From: Methanomassiliicoccales archaeon
GTDB lineage: Archaea > Thermoplasmatota > Thermoplasmata > Methanomassiliicoccales > UBA472
Assembly: GCA_026394395.1 (NCBI GenBank)
Contig: JAPKYK010000006.1
Location: 91,894 to 155,893 of the forward strand
Reading direction: 5' to 3'
Length of the DNA: 64,000 nucleotides
The position numbers and the translations under genes are program-made. Shown here one piece after another: positions 7,688 to 15,524 of the stretch. Below the pieces are notes generated by a model. That model did not search any database. It was not told where the DNA came from and worked only from the letters and a program-made list of their open reading frames with translations. Every line of letters begins with the position of its first letter. The stretch's first letter is position 1.

Positions 7688-7711
7688 TCCTGGTAGGTCG
7701 CCCTACCAGAA
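7688..7711 (-). promoter_or_regulatory. Leader hairpin with GNRA loop upstream of pilin 2
   Basis: In the mRNA sense, UUCUGGUAGG-GCGA-CCUACCAGGA forms a 10-bp stem with one wobble and a GCGA (GNRA) tetraloop. The AGGAGA Shine-Dalgarno begins inside the 3' arm, and the structure ends 10 nt before the ATG. Compared with the pilin 1 hairpin, sequence differences keep pairing: G-U becomes G-C, G-U becomes A-U, and GCAA becomes GCGA. Confidence 0.68.
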
Positions 7712-7853
7712 CTATATCTGTATTAATGAAAATAAATAACTATCTATTCGAAATCAGAAAAAAACTGAAAATAACCGCCTTTTTTCATAATATATCCTAT
7801 AATAAAGACGATGCTTCGTTTTCTTGAACTGTACCTTGCTTTTTAGCTTCGGC

Positions 7854-8423
7854 TCACTTCAAGGTCACGATCTGATCGCACACTAACTGCAGCATCTCGA
7901 GCACCTCCGGCTTCATCTGCTCCTCCATGCTGAGCAGCACCGGATACGCTCCCCGCGACTTGATGCTGGCCGTCAGCACTTGCATGAACTCATAGAGCAT
8001 GCGCACGTCGTTGTGCGCCGCCAACGAGCTGATGGAGTCTAGTATCACCACGAACTCCTTTCCCTTCCCCTTGCGGAACAGGTACTCCATCTTGAGCACG
8101 ATGTATTCCAGCATGGTCGGGCTCTCCACGAAGACGGTGTTGGCAGACTCTCCGCTGCCGCATTCCATGGTGGCAAAGGAGATGCAGTCCACGAACCGCA
8201 GCTTGGAGGTGTCTATCTCCAACGATTCGAGCGCGGAACGTATCGTTGACGAGGGGACGGTCACGGAGATGAAGATCACCGACAGTCCTTTCTTATTACT
8301 GAAGCGGTCGATCAGGGCGGTCAGCGCGTCGAAGTACGCCTCCACGCTGATGTTGAAGTCGATGGACAAGGCCGGGCCGAGCTCCTCCAACCGGCTCAAT
8401 ATCTGCGGCGAGACCTCCTCCAT
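7854..8423 (-). CDS. Degenerate RecA/KaiC-fold protein lacking Walker A
   Basis: A 189-residue protein that appears to keep the core of a RecA-type domain. It has a strand GLSVIFISVTV, a Walker B-like FVVILDSISSLAA near residues 121-133, and a C-terminal strand-helix-strand. There is no GxxxxGK[ST] loop, so it probably cannot hydrolyse ATP by itself. It starts one base after the stop of the KaiC-like ATPase gene and is surely co-transcribed. A regulatory or structural partner of that ATPase is the natural inference. No specific family name can be given with confidence. Confidence 0.72.
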   Translation of the reverse strand: MEEVSPQILSRLEELGPALSIDFNISVEAYFDALTALIDRFSNKKGLSVIFISVTVPSSTIRSALESLEIDTSKLRFVDCISFATMECGSGESANTVFVESPTMLEYIVLKMEYLFRKGKGKEFVVILDSISSLAAHNDVRMLYEFMQVLTASIKSRGAYPVLLSMEEQMKPEVLEMLQLVCDQIVTLK

Positions 8424-8424
8424 C

Positions 8425-9135
8425 TCAAACCCCCCTGAGCATGGGCGTGACGAACAAGCCCTCGGACGTCATATCCATTACGTACTTGGCCCGAGAGTGC
8501 GCCACCCCGGCCATCTTGACCACTTCGATAATTCGGTAGTTGTCGCCGCGGCGCACCGCGGTGCCCAGTTTGATGATCCCGTCGCACATCATCTGCTCCG
8601 CGCGGTTGGTCTCATCACCCTCCGTGACCAGCAGGGCGGTGCACTTGGCCTCGAAGAGCGCTTTGGAAAGGGACAGCAGGAAGGCGCGCCCCACCCACTC
8701 CTCCATCTCCATCATCAGCGGGTTCGTGGCGTCCAGCACCAGTCGGGTGGCGCCCACGCTCTTGATGGCGTTGACTATGTCGGCGACGATGGCTCCAGCC
8801 TCCGTCTTGGTGATCCGTCCGTCGTCCCTCTCCCCGGAGCCCATCTCGTTGATGTGCTTCAGGACCACCTGCCCCTTGTCGAATATCTTGGGATCGGCGT
8901 AGTCCAGGTCGGGAACGTAGGTCAGTAGCTTGCTGGGGGCGTGGACCGTAGAAACGTAAAGGCCTTTCTGACCGGCCATGGCTCCCCGGATAAGGAACTC
9001 AATGGCGAAGAGCGTCTTGCCGGCCCCGCAGGGACCGGACACCGATACCATCCCCCCGGTGGGGAAGCCTCCGCCGACGATGCGGTCGATGCATTCCATT
9101 CCGGTGTTGCACTTCGGTCCAGGGGAGACGGCCAT
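8425..9135 (-). CDS. KaiC-like / RAD55-family ATPase
   Basis: Single-domain RecA-superfamily ATPase of 236 residues. The N-terminus has the KaiC signature (TGMECIDRIVGGGFPTGGMV), then Walker A SGPCGAGKT (33-41), a Walker B-like strand ATRLVLDATNPL, and a C-terminal VKMAGVAHSRAKYVMDMTSEGLFV that is typical of archaeal KaiC/RAD55 proteins. Such proteins are widespread signalling or motility-associated ATPases; FlaH of the archaellum is a relative. The pilin genes lie just beyond its partner gene, but no archaellum gene is present, so a motility role is only a possibility. It heads a two-gene unit. Confidence 0.87.
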   Translation of the reverse strand: MAVSPGPKCNTGMECIDRIVGGGFPTGGMVSVSGPCGAGKTLFAIEFLIRGAMAGQKGLYVSTVHAPSKLLTYVPDLDYADPKIFDKGQVVLKHINEMGSGERDDGRITKTEAGAIVADIVNAIKSVGATRLVLDATNPLMMEMEEWVGRAFLLSLSKALFEAKCTALLVTEGDETNRAEQMMCDGIIKLGTAVRRGDNYRIIEVVKMAGVAHSRAKYVMDMTSEGLFVTPMLRGV

Positions 9136-9211
9136 GCCTTGATGATGATTATCTGGGGATATATTATTTTTTGAACGAAAAGATTAGTATCCTGGGGGAG
9201 ATAGCAGGGGC

Positions 9212-10510
9212 ATGCAGCCGGTTTTACAGGTCGCTCTGGACCTCATGCACCTTAAGCGCGCCTTGGAGATCGCCCACGAGGCGGTGGACGGCGGGGCGGA
9301 CTGGATAGAGGCGGGGACGCCGCTCATCAAGAGCGAGGGGGCGGAGTGCCTGCGTGCGCTGAAGAGAGAGTTCCCGGACCGGATTCTGGTGGCCGACATG
9401 AAGACCATGGACGTCGGCGCTTTTGAAGTGGAAATAGCGGTCAAGGCCGGGGCCAATGTGGTGACCGTGCTGGGCCTTTCGGACGATGGCACCATCTCCG
9501 AGTCGGTGCTCGCGGCGCGCAAGTACGGCGCCGCCATCATGCTGGACCTCATCAACGTGCCGGACAAGGTCTCCCGGGCGAAGAAGGCCGAGGAGCTGGG
9601 CGTTTCCTACGTCTGCCTGCACGTGGGCATAGACGAGCAGATGAAGGGCGAGGGCTCGCCTCTGGACATCGTGTCCCAGGTGTCCTCGGCCGTCAGCATC
9701 CCGGTGGCCGTGGCCGGAGGAATCACCTCTGAGACCGCGCCGAAGATGATCGAGCACGGCGCGTCCATAATCATCGTCGGCGGCGGTATAATCAAGACCG
9801 GGAACGTAGGCAGCGCGGCCAAGGCCGTCAAGTATTCCATGAACAACGGCAAGGGATTGCCTGGCGCCCTGGTGCGCAAGTACGGCCAGGACGAGCTGTT
9901 CCAGGCCTTCGGCCGGGTCTCGACGTGCAACATCGCCGACGCGGCGCACAAGCGCGGGGTGATGGACAATGGCATCGTGCTGCGCAACGGGCATGGCGTG
10001 AAGGTCGTCGGCCGTGCGCTGACTGTACAGACGGCCAAGGGCGACTGGGCCAAGCCGGTGGAGGCCATCGACCGGGCCAAGAAGGGCGACGTCATCGTGA
10101 TAGACGCCGGAGGCAGCGAGATCGCCGTGTGGGGCGAGCTGGCCGCCAACAGCGCCTTGATCAAGGGCGTGGCCGGCGTTATCATTGACGGGGCTGCGCG
10201 CGACATCGACGGGATATTAGATCTCAAATTCCCGTGCTTTAGCCGGCACGTATCGCCTCACGCCGGGGAGCCGAAAGGCTTCGGCGGTATCGGGCTGGAG
10301 ATCGTGTGCGGCGGGCAGATGGTGCGCACCGGCGACTGGATCGTGGGGGACGAGAGCGGCGTTGTCGTCATCTCGCAGGAGCATGCCGTGGAGCTGGCCA
10401 ACCGTTCCGTGGACGTTTTTGAGAGGGAGGAGCGCGTCAGGGAAGAGATCAAGCGCGGAGGCACCCTGTCCAGCGTCCAGGAGCTGGAGAAGTGGGAACA
10501 GGTCAAGTGA
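9212..10510 (+). CDS. 3-hexulose-6-phosphate synthase fused to an RraA-like domain
   Basis: Fusion of 432 residues. Residues 1-210 form a TIM barrel of the OMP-decarboxylase superfamily with the DMKTMD motif (62-67) and the phosphate-binding GGI and GGG loops. This is 3-hexulose-6-phosphate synthase, which in archaea runs the ribulose monophosphate route in reverse to make pentoses. Residues from about 224 form an RraA/demethylmenaquinone-methyltransferase-like domain with DGAARD and HVSP motifs. That domain is not a methyltransferase in this family, and relatives include metal-dependent aldolases. The fusion is known in several archaea. No separate 6-phospho-3-hexuloisomerase gene is seen nearby. 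The start ATG follows GGGGGAG-type sequence. Confidence 0.92.
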   Translation: MQPVLQVALDLMHLKRALEIAHEAVDGGADWIEAGTPLIKSEGAECLRALKREFPDRILVADMKTMDVGAFEVEIAVKAGANVVTVLGLSDDGTISESVLAARKYGAAIMLDLINVPDKVSRAKKAEELGVSYVCLHVGIDEQMKGEGSPLDIVSQVSSAVSIPVAVAGGITSETAPKMIEHGASIIIVGGGIIKTGNVGSAAKAVKYSMNNGKGLPGALVRKYGQDELFQAFGRVSTCNIADAAHKRGVMDNGIVLRNGHGVKVVGRALTVQTAKGDWAKPVEAIDRAKKGDVIVIDAGGSEIAVWGELAANSALIKGVAGVIIDGAARDIDGILDLKFPCFSRHVSPHAGEPKGFGGIGLEIVCGGQMVRTGDWIVGDESGVVVISQEHAVELANRSVDVFEREERVREEIKRGGTLSSVQELEKWEQVK

Positions 10511-10870
10511 CCTTTTCTTTATTCTTAATTTCGTGACCGCTCGATCGTCAAATGGCCATGCTTTAGCTTGTTCCATTCAGTTGTAATTCTACTTTTTTAT
10601 TAATTATATCAATTGTATTGTTGTTTTTGTTTGCTTCATAAACTATTTATTATACAATTATCTATACGAATACAATTATGCTCGATATACATCTAATAAA
10701 ATACTCATTAAGTATCAAAATTTAAAGCTAAATCCGTAGCGGCAACGAACCGAGAAGATACCGATGAATGGTGATCTCACATCCGGAGGGAGGGGAGTGC
10801 CCTTCCTCCCAAACCCCTTCGGCCTTTCGCGCAAGCGTTTATATCTTAGTGGATAGGAATAGGACGACCG
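10511..10870. other. Intergenic gap with AT-rich core and PHP promoter
   Basis: 360 nt without a convincing gene. The segment 10585-10735 is markedly AT-rich compared with its surroundings and contains a T6 run (possible terminator for the upstream gene) and two copies of TACAATTAT about 17 nt apart. TTTATATC at 10838-10845 lies 29 nt before the next ATG and is its likely TATA box. I see no tRNA, structured RNA or ORF with coding character here. Confidence 0.5.
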
Positions 10871-11578
10871 ATGCCCATCCCTCGCATCAACCTGCACACC
10901 CACACCCTCTATTCGGACGGCGACTTCACCGTGGAAGAGGTCGTGCGATCCGCGGTCCAGCAGGGCCTTACGCACGTGGCCATCACCGATCATTTCGAGA
11001 CCTGCAAGGTCATCAACCCGCTGCGGCGCATGGATTTCGAGAAGTACCTACGCAACATCGAGCAGGTCAGGGAGGCGTTCAAAGGTCGGATCGAGGTCCT
11101 GATCGGAGTGGAGATAGATACCAACCCCGAACGTTGCCATCTTTACGAGCTGCCGTTCGACATGCTGAACCGTCTGGACCTGGTGCTTTTCGAGTTCGTC
11201 GAGGACCCCGCCCAGGGCGGCATCCCCCTCACCGAGCTGCGCTCGCTGGTGCGTGAGCTGCGCATCCCCTTCGGCTTCTGCCATTGGGACATGGACCGCA
11301 TATATCCGAAGAGGGAGCCGGAGTGGCTCGCTGGCAAGCTCCAGGAGATGGACGCCTTCGTGGAGGTGCCCACGTCCCATCACTACGTCCGCGACGGCCG
11401 CTTCCTGTACGAGCACGGCGAACGGTTCTACCGGGCGTTCGACGGCAAGGTCAATGTCTCCATCGGCACCGACATGCACCACTCGCTCAGCGAGGTCGGC
11501 AACATCGGGCGGGGCATGAGCTTCCTGAAGAGCATCGGCCTATGCCGCCAGCTGCTTTTCAACGGAAGCGAGGGATAA
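10871..11578 (+). CDS. PHP-domain metal-dependent phosphoesterase
   Basis: A 235-residue protein of the PHP superfamily (PF02811). The metal ligands appear in order: NLHTHT (His9, His11), the ITDH motif near residue 40, the GVEID glutamate near 80, a FCHWD motif near 137, PTSHHY, and the C-terminal GTDMHH. Relatives include histidinol phosphatases and trinuclear-metal phosphoesterases. The sequence does not distinguish histidinol-phosphate phosphatase from other PHP enzymes, and no histidine operon is adjacent. The TATA box 29 nt upstream and the lack of a Shine-Dalgarno suggest a leaderless transcript. The gene is monocistronic and converges on htpX. Confidence 0.85.
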   Translation: MPIPRINLHTHTLYSDGDFTVEEVVRSAVQQGLTHVAITDHFETCKVINPLRRMDFEKYLRNIEQVREAFKGRIEVLIGVEIDTNPERCHLYELPFDMLNRLDLVLFEFVEDPAQGGIPLTELRSLVRELRIPFGFCHWDMDRIYPKREPEWLAGKLQEMDAFVEVPTSHHYVRDGRFLYEHGERFYRAFDGKVNVSIGTDMHHSLSEVGNIGRGMSFLKSIGLCRQLLFNGSEG

Positions 11579-11603
11579 AAAATTGGGATGGGTTAAGGGG
11601 TTT

Positions 11604-12473
11604 TCAGTACTGGCCCATCTTGTTGGCCATCTGGCGCAGCCGCTTTATCCTCTCGGCCATGGGCGGGTGGGTCTGAAATATGGTCACCAGACTGCCTCCG
11701 CTGAAGGGGTTGACGATAAACATGTTGGAGGAGGCGGGGCTGCCGAAGCGGATAGGGTCGCGCTTGTTGGCCGATTCCAGCTTTTCCAGCGCCCGGGCCA
11801 GGTACAAAGGACGACCGATGAGCTTCGCCCCCTCGTAATCGGCCTTGTACTCGCGGTTGCGGGATATGGCCAGCTGGACGATCATGGCGGCGATGGGGGC
11901 GGTGATCGCTACCACAATGGCGATTATCATGCCCCCCTCGTTGCGACGGTTGTTGAACAGCGCCCCGTAGAAGGCGAAGCGCGCGGCGAAAGATATGGCT
12001 CCAGCGATGGTGCTGGCCACGCTCATGATCAGGATGTCCCTGTTCCGTACGTGGGCCATCTCGTGGGCCATGACGCCGGACAGCTCTTCGTCGTCCAGCA
12101 TGCGCATCAGGCCCTCGGTGGCGCACACCACGGCGTTCTTGGGGTTGCGTCCGGTGGCAAAGGCGTTGGGCGTGTTGGTGGGTATGATCCCCACTTTGGG
12201 CATGGGCAGACCGTTCATGGCCGAAATGTTGCGGACCACCCGGAACAGCCTGGGCGCTTCCGCTTCGCTGACGATCTTCACCCGGTAGGACCACAGCACG
12301 ATCTTGCTGGAGAAGAAGTACGAGACCAGGTTGATCAGCCCGGCGAGCACCAGGAACATCATGGCGCCTAGCACCCAGTTGCCGAGGAAAAAGGAACCGA
12401 CTAACCAGCCGATGGCCACGAACAGGCCGAACATGAAGACGAAGAGCCCCAACGTTCTGATGGTAGCGCCCAT
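11604..12473 (-). CDS. htpX: HtpX-like membrane zinc metalloprotease (M48)
   Basis: Membrane-quality-control protease of 289 residues. Two N-terminal TM helices (about 9-30 and 34-55) precede the M48 domain, which has the zinc motif HEMAH (His137, Glu138, His141) and the third ligand Glu208 in NREYKADYEGA. Two more TM helices lie between them (about 150-170 and 182-203). The NAFATGRNPKNAVVCATEGL stretch is typical of HtpX. Substrates are expected to be damaged membrane proteins, with the active site on the cytosolic side. The ATG is preceded by AGGTGA at suitable spacing, which favours it over a GTG four codons upstream. Monocistronic. Confidence 0.95.
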   Translation of the reverse strand: MGATIRTLGLFVFMFGLFVAIGWLVGSFFLGNWVLGAMMFLVLAGLINLVSYFFSSKIVLWSYRVKIVSEAEAPRLFRVVRNISAMNGLPMPKVGIIPTNTPNAFATGRNPKNAVVCATEGLMRMLDDEELSGVMAHEMAHVRNRDILIMSVASTIAGAISFAARFAFYGALFNNRRNEGGMIIAIVVAITAPIAAMIVQLAISRNREYKADYEGAKLIGRPLYLARALEKLESANKRDPIRFGSPASSNMFIVNPFSGGSLVTIFQTHPPMAERIKRLRQMANKMGQY

Positions 12474-12626
12474 GTCACTTTTCACCTGGCAACGTTGATG
12501 ATGGCCGCCGTATTTAAGATTTGTTAAAGCTTCTATAAAAACGTATCTTAATTAAACTGACGCCAGCGTTGTTTCACCGCCCTCGCAACCCTTATTATCG
12601 CACAGGCTTTCGGAGGACCGATAGCA

Positions 12627-13571
12627 ATGAGAGCTGTTGTAACAGGTGCGGCGGGGTTCATCGGCAGCACCCTCACCGACCGCCTGCTGGCGGAAGGGCA
12701 TGAGGTAGTGGCGGTCGACAATTTTGACGATTATTATTCGGGCAAGATGCGCTTCCTGAGCAAGCATCTGGAGGACCCCAAGTTCCGCCTAGAGGAGATC
12801 GACATCCTGGACCTGGGCGCCCTGCGCCAGAGCTTCGAGGACGCCGACGTAGTGTTCCATCTGGCGGCCCAGGCCGGGGTACGCATTTCCGTGAAAGACC
12901 CCATGAAATCGCACCATGCCAACACCACCGGCACGCTGAACGTGCTACTGGCCGCCCGCGACGAGGGTGTTAAGCGCGTCGTCAGCTCATCGTCCTCTTC
13001 GGTCTACGGCAACGCCGTGCGCCTCCCGGCCCGGGAGGAGGATCCCACCGTGCCCATATCCCCCTACGCGGCCAGCAAGCTCGCCGCGGAATATTACTGC
13101 TCGCTGTTCTACAAGCTGTACGGGCTAGAGAGCATCTCCCTGCGCTACTTCACCGTATACGGACCAAGGCAGCGTCCGGACATGGCCATACGCATCTTCA
13201 CCGACAGGGCGTTGGACGGCAAGCGCCCCAAGATCTTCGGCGACGGGGAACAGACCCGAGACTTCACTTTCGTAACCGACGTGGTCGATGCCATCCGCCG
13301 CTGCGCCGACTGCCCTGACCCCAAGGGCGAGCCGCTCAACGTCTGCAGCGGCTCCACCGTCACCGTCAATCATGTGGTGAAATTCATTCTGAAGGCTACA
13401 GGGCGCGAGGACCTGAAGCCGGAGTATCTGTCCCCGCAGCCGGGGGACGTGGACGCTACTTGGGGCGACAACACCAAGGCAAGAAATCTACTGAGCTGGG
13501 AACCGCAGGTGAAGATAGACGAAGGGTTGCGCCTCTTCGTCGACTGGTATAAAAAGGAAGGAAGGGTTTAG
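12627..13571 (+). CDS. NAD-dependent nucleotide-sugar epimerase (GalE-like SDR)
   Basis: Extended short-chain dehydrogenase of 314 residues. It has a Rossmann motif TGAAGFIG (6-13), the catalytic SSSSVYG segment and YAASK (Tyr147, Lys151), and an RYFTVYGPRQRPDMAI substrate loop. This points to a UDP-glucose/UDP-glucuronate 4-epimerase or related enzyme supplying sugars for surface glycans. The exact substrate cannot be read from sequence. The GGAGG Shine-Dalgarno is well placed. No other glycan genes flank it. The stop overlaps the convergent neighbour by 4 nt. Confidence 0.9.
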   Translation: MRAVVTGAAGFIGSTLTDRLLAEGHEVVAVDNFDDYYSGKMRFLSKHLEDPKFRLEEIDILDLGALRQSFEDADVVFHLAAQAGVRISVKDPMKSHHANTTGTLNVLLAARDEGVKRVVSSSSSSVYGNAVRLPAREEDPTVPISPYAASKLAAEYYCSLFYKLYGLESISLRYFTVYGPRQRPDMAIRIFTDRALDGKRPKIFGDGEQTRDFTFVTDVVDAIRRCADCPDPKGEPLNVCSGSTVTVNHVVKFILKATGREDLKPEYLSPQPGDVDATWGDNTKARNLLSWEPQVKIDEGLRLFVDWYKKEGRV

Positions 13572-14164
13572 AGCGCGACGTACACCACGTTGCGGCCCTT
13601 CTGTACGGCGCGGATGACGCCCTTCTCCACTAGTTCCAACAACCTCTGGGAGAGCTCTTCCTCCTCCATGGGCACGGCCTTGGAGAGCTCGTGGAAGGTG
13701 CGCCCTTCCCTTAGCTGGTCCATCAGCTGCTGGCGGGCGCGCTCGGCCATGATCTTGGCCTCGGCCACGGCGATCTCTTCCTTCCGTTCGGCTATGATGG
13801 AATCGGCGTAGGCGCCGACCTTCTCCTGGACCGCGGCCTTGAACTTGGCGGGGTCCTCGTCCAGCAGGCCCTTCATCTCCATGGGCTCCAGGTCGAACTC
13901 GCGCAGGCGGAGCAGGTGCTCCCGGTAACCGACGTTGGGCTGCCCATCCATCGCGCCCAAGGTGGGTATGTACCGCACCTCTTGCCCTTTGAGGGCGGAG
14001 TGCAGCTCTTCCACCAGGGCGTCCAATTCGCCCTCGTTCAGCACGTCGATCTCGTAACCGGGGGTGCCGGGGACCTTCTTGAAGCCCTTGTTGACGAAGA
14101 CCTTGTCCACCAGACCGGGGGAGCTGCCGTCGCTGGAGTAGATGACCCTGATGTACGCCTTCAT
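13568..14164 (-). CDS. Unrecognised protein with C-terminal winged-helix-like region
   Basis: A 198-residue protein that I cannot assign. Residues 1-60 look like a small alpha/beta unit (MKAYIRVIYSS, a KGFKKVPGTPGYEIDV loop). Residues 95-145 are a highly charged helical, probably coiled-coil stretch. Residues 148-198 resemble a winged helix: FHELSKAVPMEEEELSQRLLELVEKGVIRAV then a short strand pair. A regulatory or nucleic-acid-binding role is a guess from that last region. Codon use matches the neighbours, so it is native. It is divergent from priS, and a TATA-like ACTATATTAC lies about 35 nt upstream. Confidence 0.78.
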   Translation of the reverse strand: MKAYIRVIYSSDGSSPGLVDKVFVNKGFKKVPGTPGYEIDVLNEGELDALVEELHSALKGQEVRYIPTLGAMDGQPNVGYREHLLRLREFDLEPMEMKGLLDEDPAKFKAAVQEKVGAYADSIIAERKEEIAVAEAKIMAERARQQLMDQLREGRTFHELSKAVPMEEEELSQRLLELVEKGVIRAVQKGRNVVYVAL

Positions 14165-14259
14165 TCGAATCGGGGCAAAATATCCGCGGCCTGTAATATA
14201 GTTTGGTATGCTAGATCCGTCGTATCACACCATTACAACCTTTTTATTCGGCCTAGGTC

Positions 14260-15474
14260 ATGGGGAAGGTCGTGAACAGGGAGGTCGAGTTCGCCATGAA
14301 CCTCTTCCGGGAATACTACCAGAGGTCCCCGCCGCCTGCACCGGCGGACCTGCGGGACCGGGAGTTCGGCTTCATGTTCTTCGACCGGGACTTCGTCCGC
14401 AGGCACATGGGCTTTCTGGAGGAGAACGATTTCCGACGCTTCCTGCTCAACCAGGTGCCATCGCATGTCTACTACTCTTCAGCTCTTTACGAACGGCCGT
14501 CGGCGCCGACCATGGACCTCAAAGGGTGGAAAGGGGCGGACCTAATATTCGACCTGGACGCCGACCATATAAGGGGGGCGGAGGGGCTTTCCTATGAGGA
14601 TATGCTCAAGCTGGTCAAGAAGGAGGCGGCGGCGCTGCTGGACCGCTACATCTTTGGCGAGCTTGGTTTCGAGGAGCGCTACGTGCGCATCGCCTTCTCC
14701 GGTGGACGTGGTTACCACGTGCACGTGCACCATCCCAAGCTGCTCCGCCTGGGCTCGCACGAGCGCGGGGAGATCATCGACTTCGTCACCGGCACCGACC
14801 TGGACCTGGACACGGTGTTCCCCTCGGCCGCCAGCATGAAGAAGGACTTCAAGGACAAGGTGAAGGTGGAGCGGGCCTTCCGCGTCCCGGGGAAGGACGA
14901 GGGGGGCTGGAAGCGTTTGGGCCGCCTGTCCCTGGAGAAGGTGGCCGGGGACGTCAAGGTCATGAGCAACCAGGGGCTGCGGGAGAGGTACCCCGTTCTG
15001 CTCAAGGCCAAGGAAGCCACCCTGGACGAGATGAGGCGGTCGCTGCACGAGCGCCGGGGGGACTCCACCGGGCTGGAGCTTATCCTGCGCGACGACAGCT
15101 TGGAATACCTACCCTCCGACCGGGCCAAGGAGCTGTTCATGCAGATGGTGCTCGGTTCGCTCAAGGAGCGGATGGCCGGGCAGATAGACGAACCGGTCAC
15201 GCGGGACGTGAAGCGCCTCATCCGGCTTCCGGGGTCGCTGCACGGCAAGACCGGGCTCCGGGTGGTCACGCTGACCAGGGACCAATTGGACGGCTTCGAC
15301 CCACTGCGGGACGCGGTGCCGGAGGCCTTCCCGGAAACGCCGGTGAAGGTGCGGCTCAAAGAGAAGCTGGACATACACGTGAAGGACTTCCAGGTGCAGG
15401 GGGCGGATGATATGGACGTGCCGACCTATGCCGCCCTGTTCCTCGTCCTGCGCCGATGGGCTATCCTTGCGTGA
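14260..15474 (+). CDS. priS: DNA primase catalytic subunit PriS
   Basis: Small subunit of archaeal/eukaryotic-type primase, which makes primers at the replication fork with PriL. The 404-residue protein shows the AEP catalytic motif FDLDADH (Asp98, Asp100, plus His103) and the nucleotide-binding FSGGRGYHVHV near 147-156. It also has the conserved RLPGSLHGKTG region before the C-terminus, where the third metal ligand and primer contacts lie. The length is typical. priL is not in the window. The gene is 4 kb from PHP and not in an operon with other replication genes. A TTTTTATT element just upstream suggests a short leader. Confidence 0.96.
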   Translation: MGKVVNREVEFAMNLFREYYQRSPPPAPADLRDREFGFMFFDRDFVRRHMGFLEENDFRRFLLNQVPSHVYYSSALYERPSAPTMDLKGWKGADLIFDLDADHIRGAEGLSYEDMLKLVKKEAAALLDRYIFGELGFEERYVRIAFSGGRGYHVHVHHPKLLRLGSHERGEIIDFVTGTDLDLDTVFPSAASMKKDFKDKVKVERAFRVPGKDEGGWKRLGRLSLEKVAGDVKVMSNQGLRERYPVLLKAKEATLDEMRRSLHERRGDSTGLELILRDDSLEYLPSDRAKELFMQMVLGSLKERMAGQIDEPVTRDVKRLIRLPGSLHGKTGLRVVTLTRDQLDGFDPLRDAVPEAFPETPVKVRLKEKLDIHVKDFQVQGADDMDVPTYAALFLVLRRWAILA

Positions 15475-15488
15475 CTCGAGTGGGAACC

Positions 15489-15496
15489 TTTATTAA
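15489..15496 (+). promoter_or_regulatory. TATA box of the downstream membrane protein gene
   Basis: TTTATTAA lies within a few bases after the priS stop and about 32 nt upstream of the ATG at 15525. There is no Shine-Dalgarno at that ATG, so a short-leader or leaderless transcript is likely. This also argues against the in-frame upstream start inside priS. Confidence 0.5.
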
Positions 15497-15524
15497 GTGT
15501 CCAGGGAATTATTCGCGCGACCCC

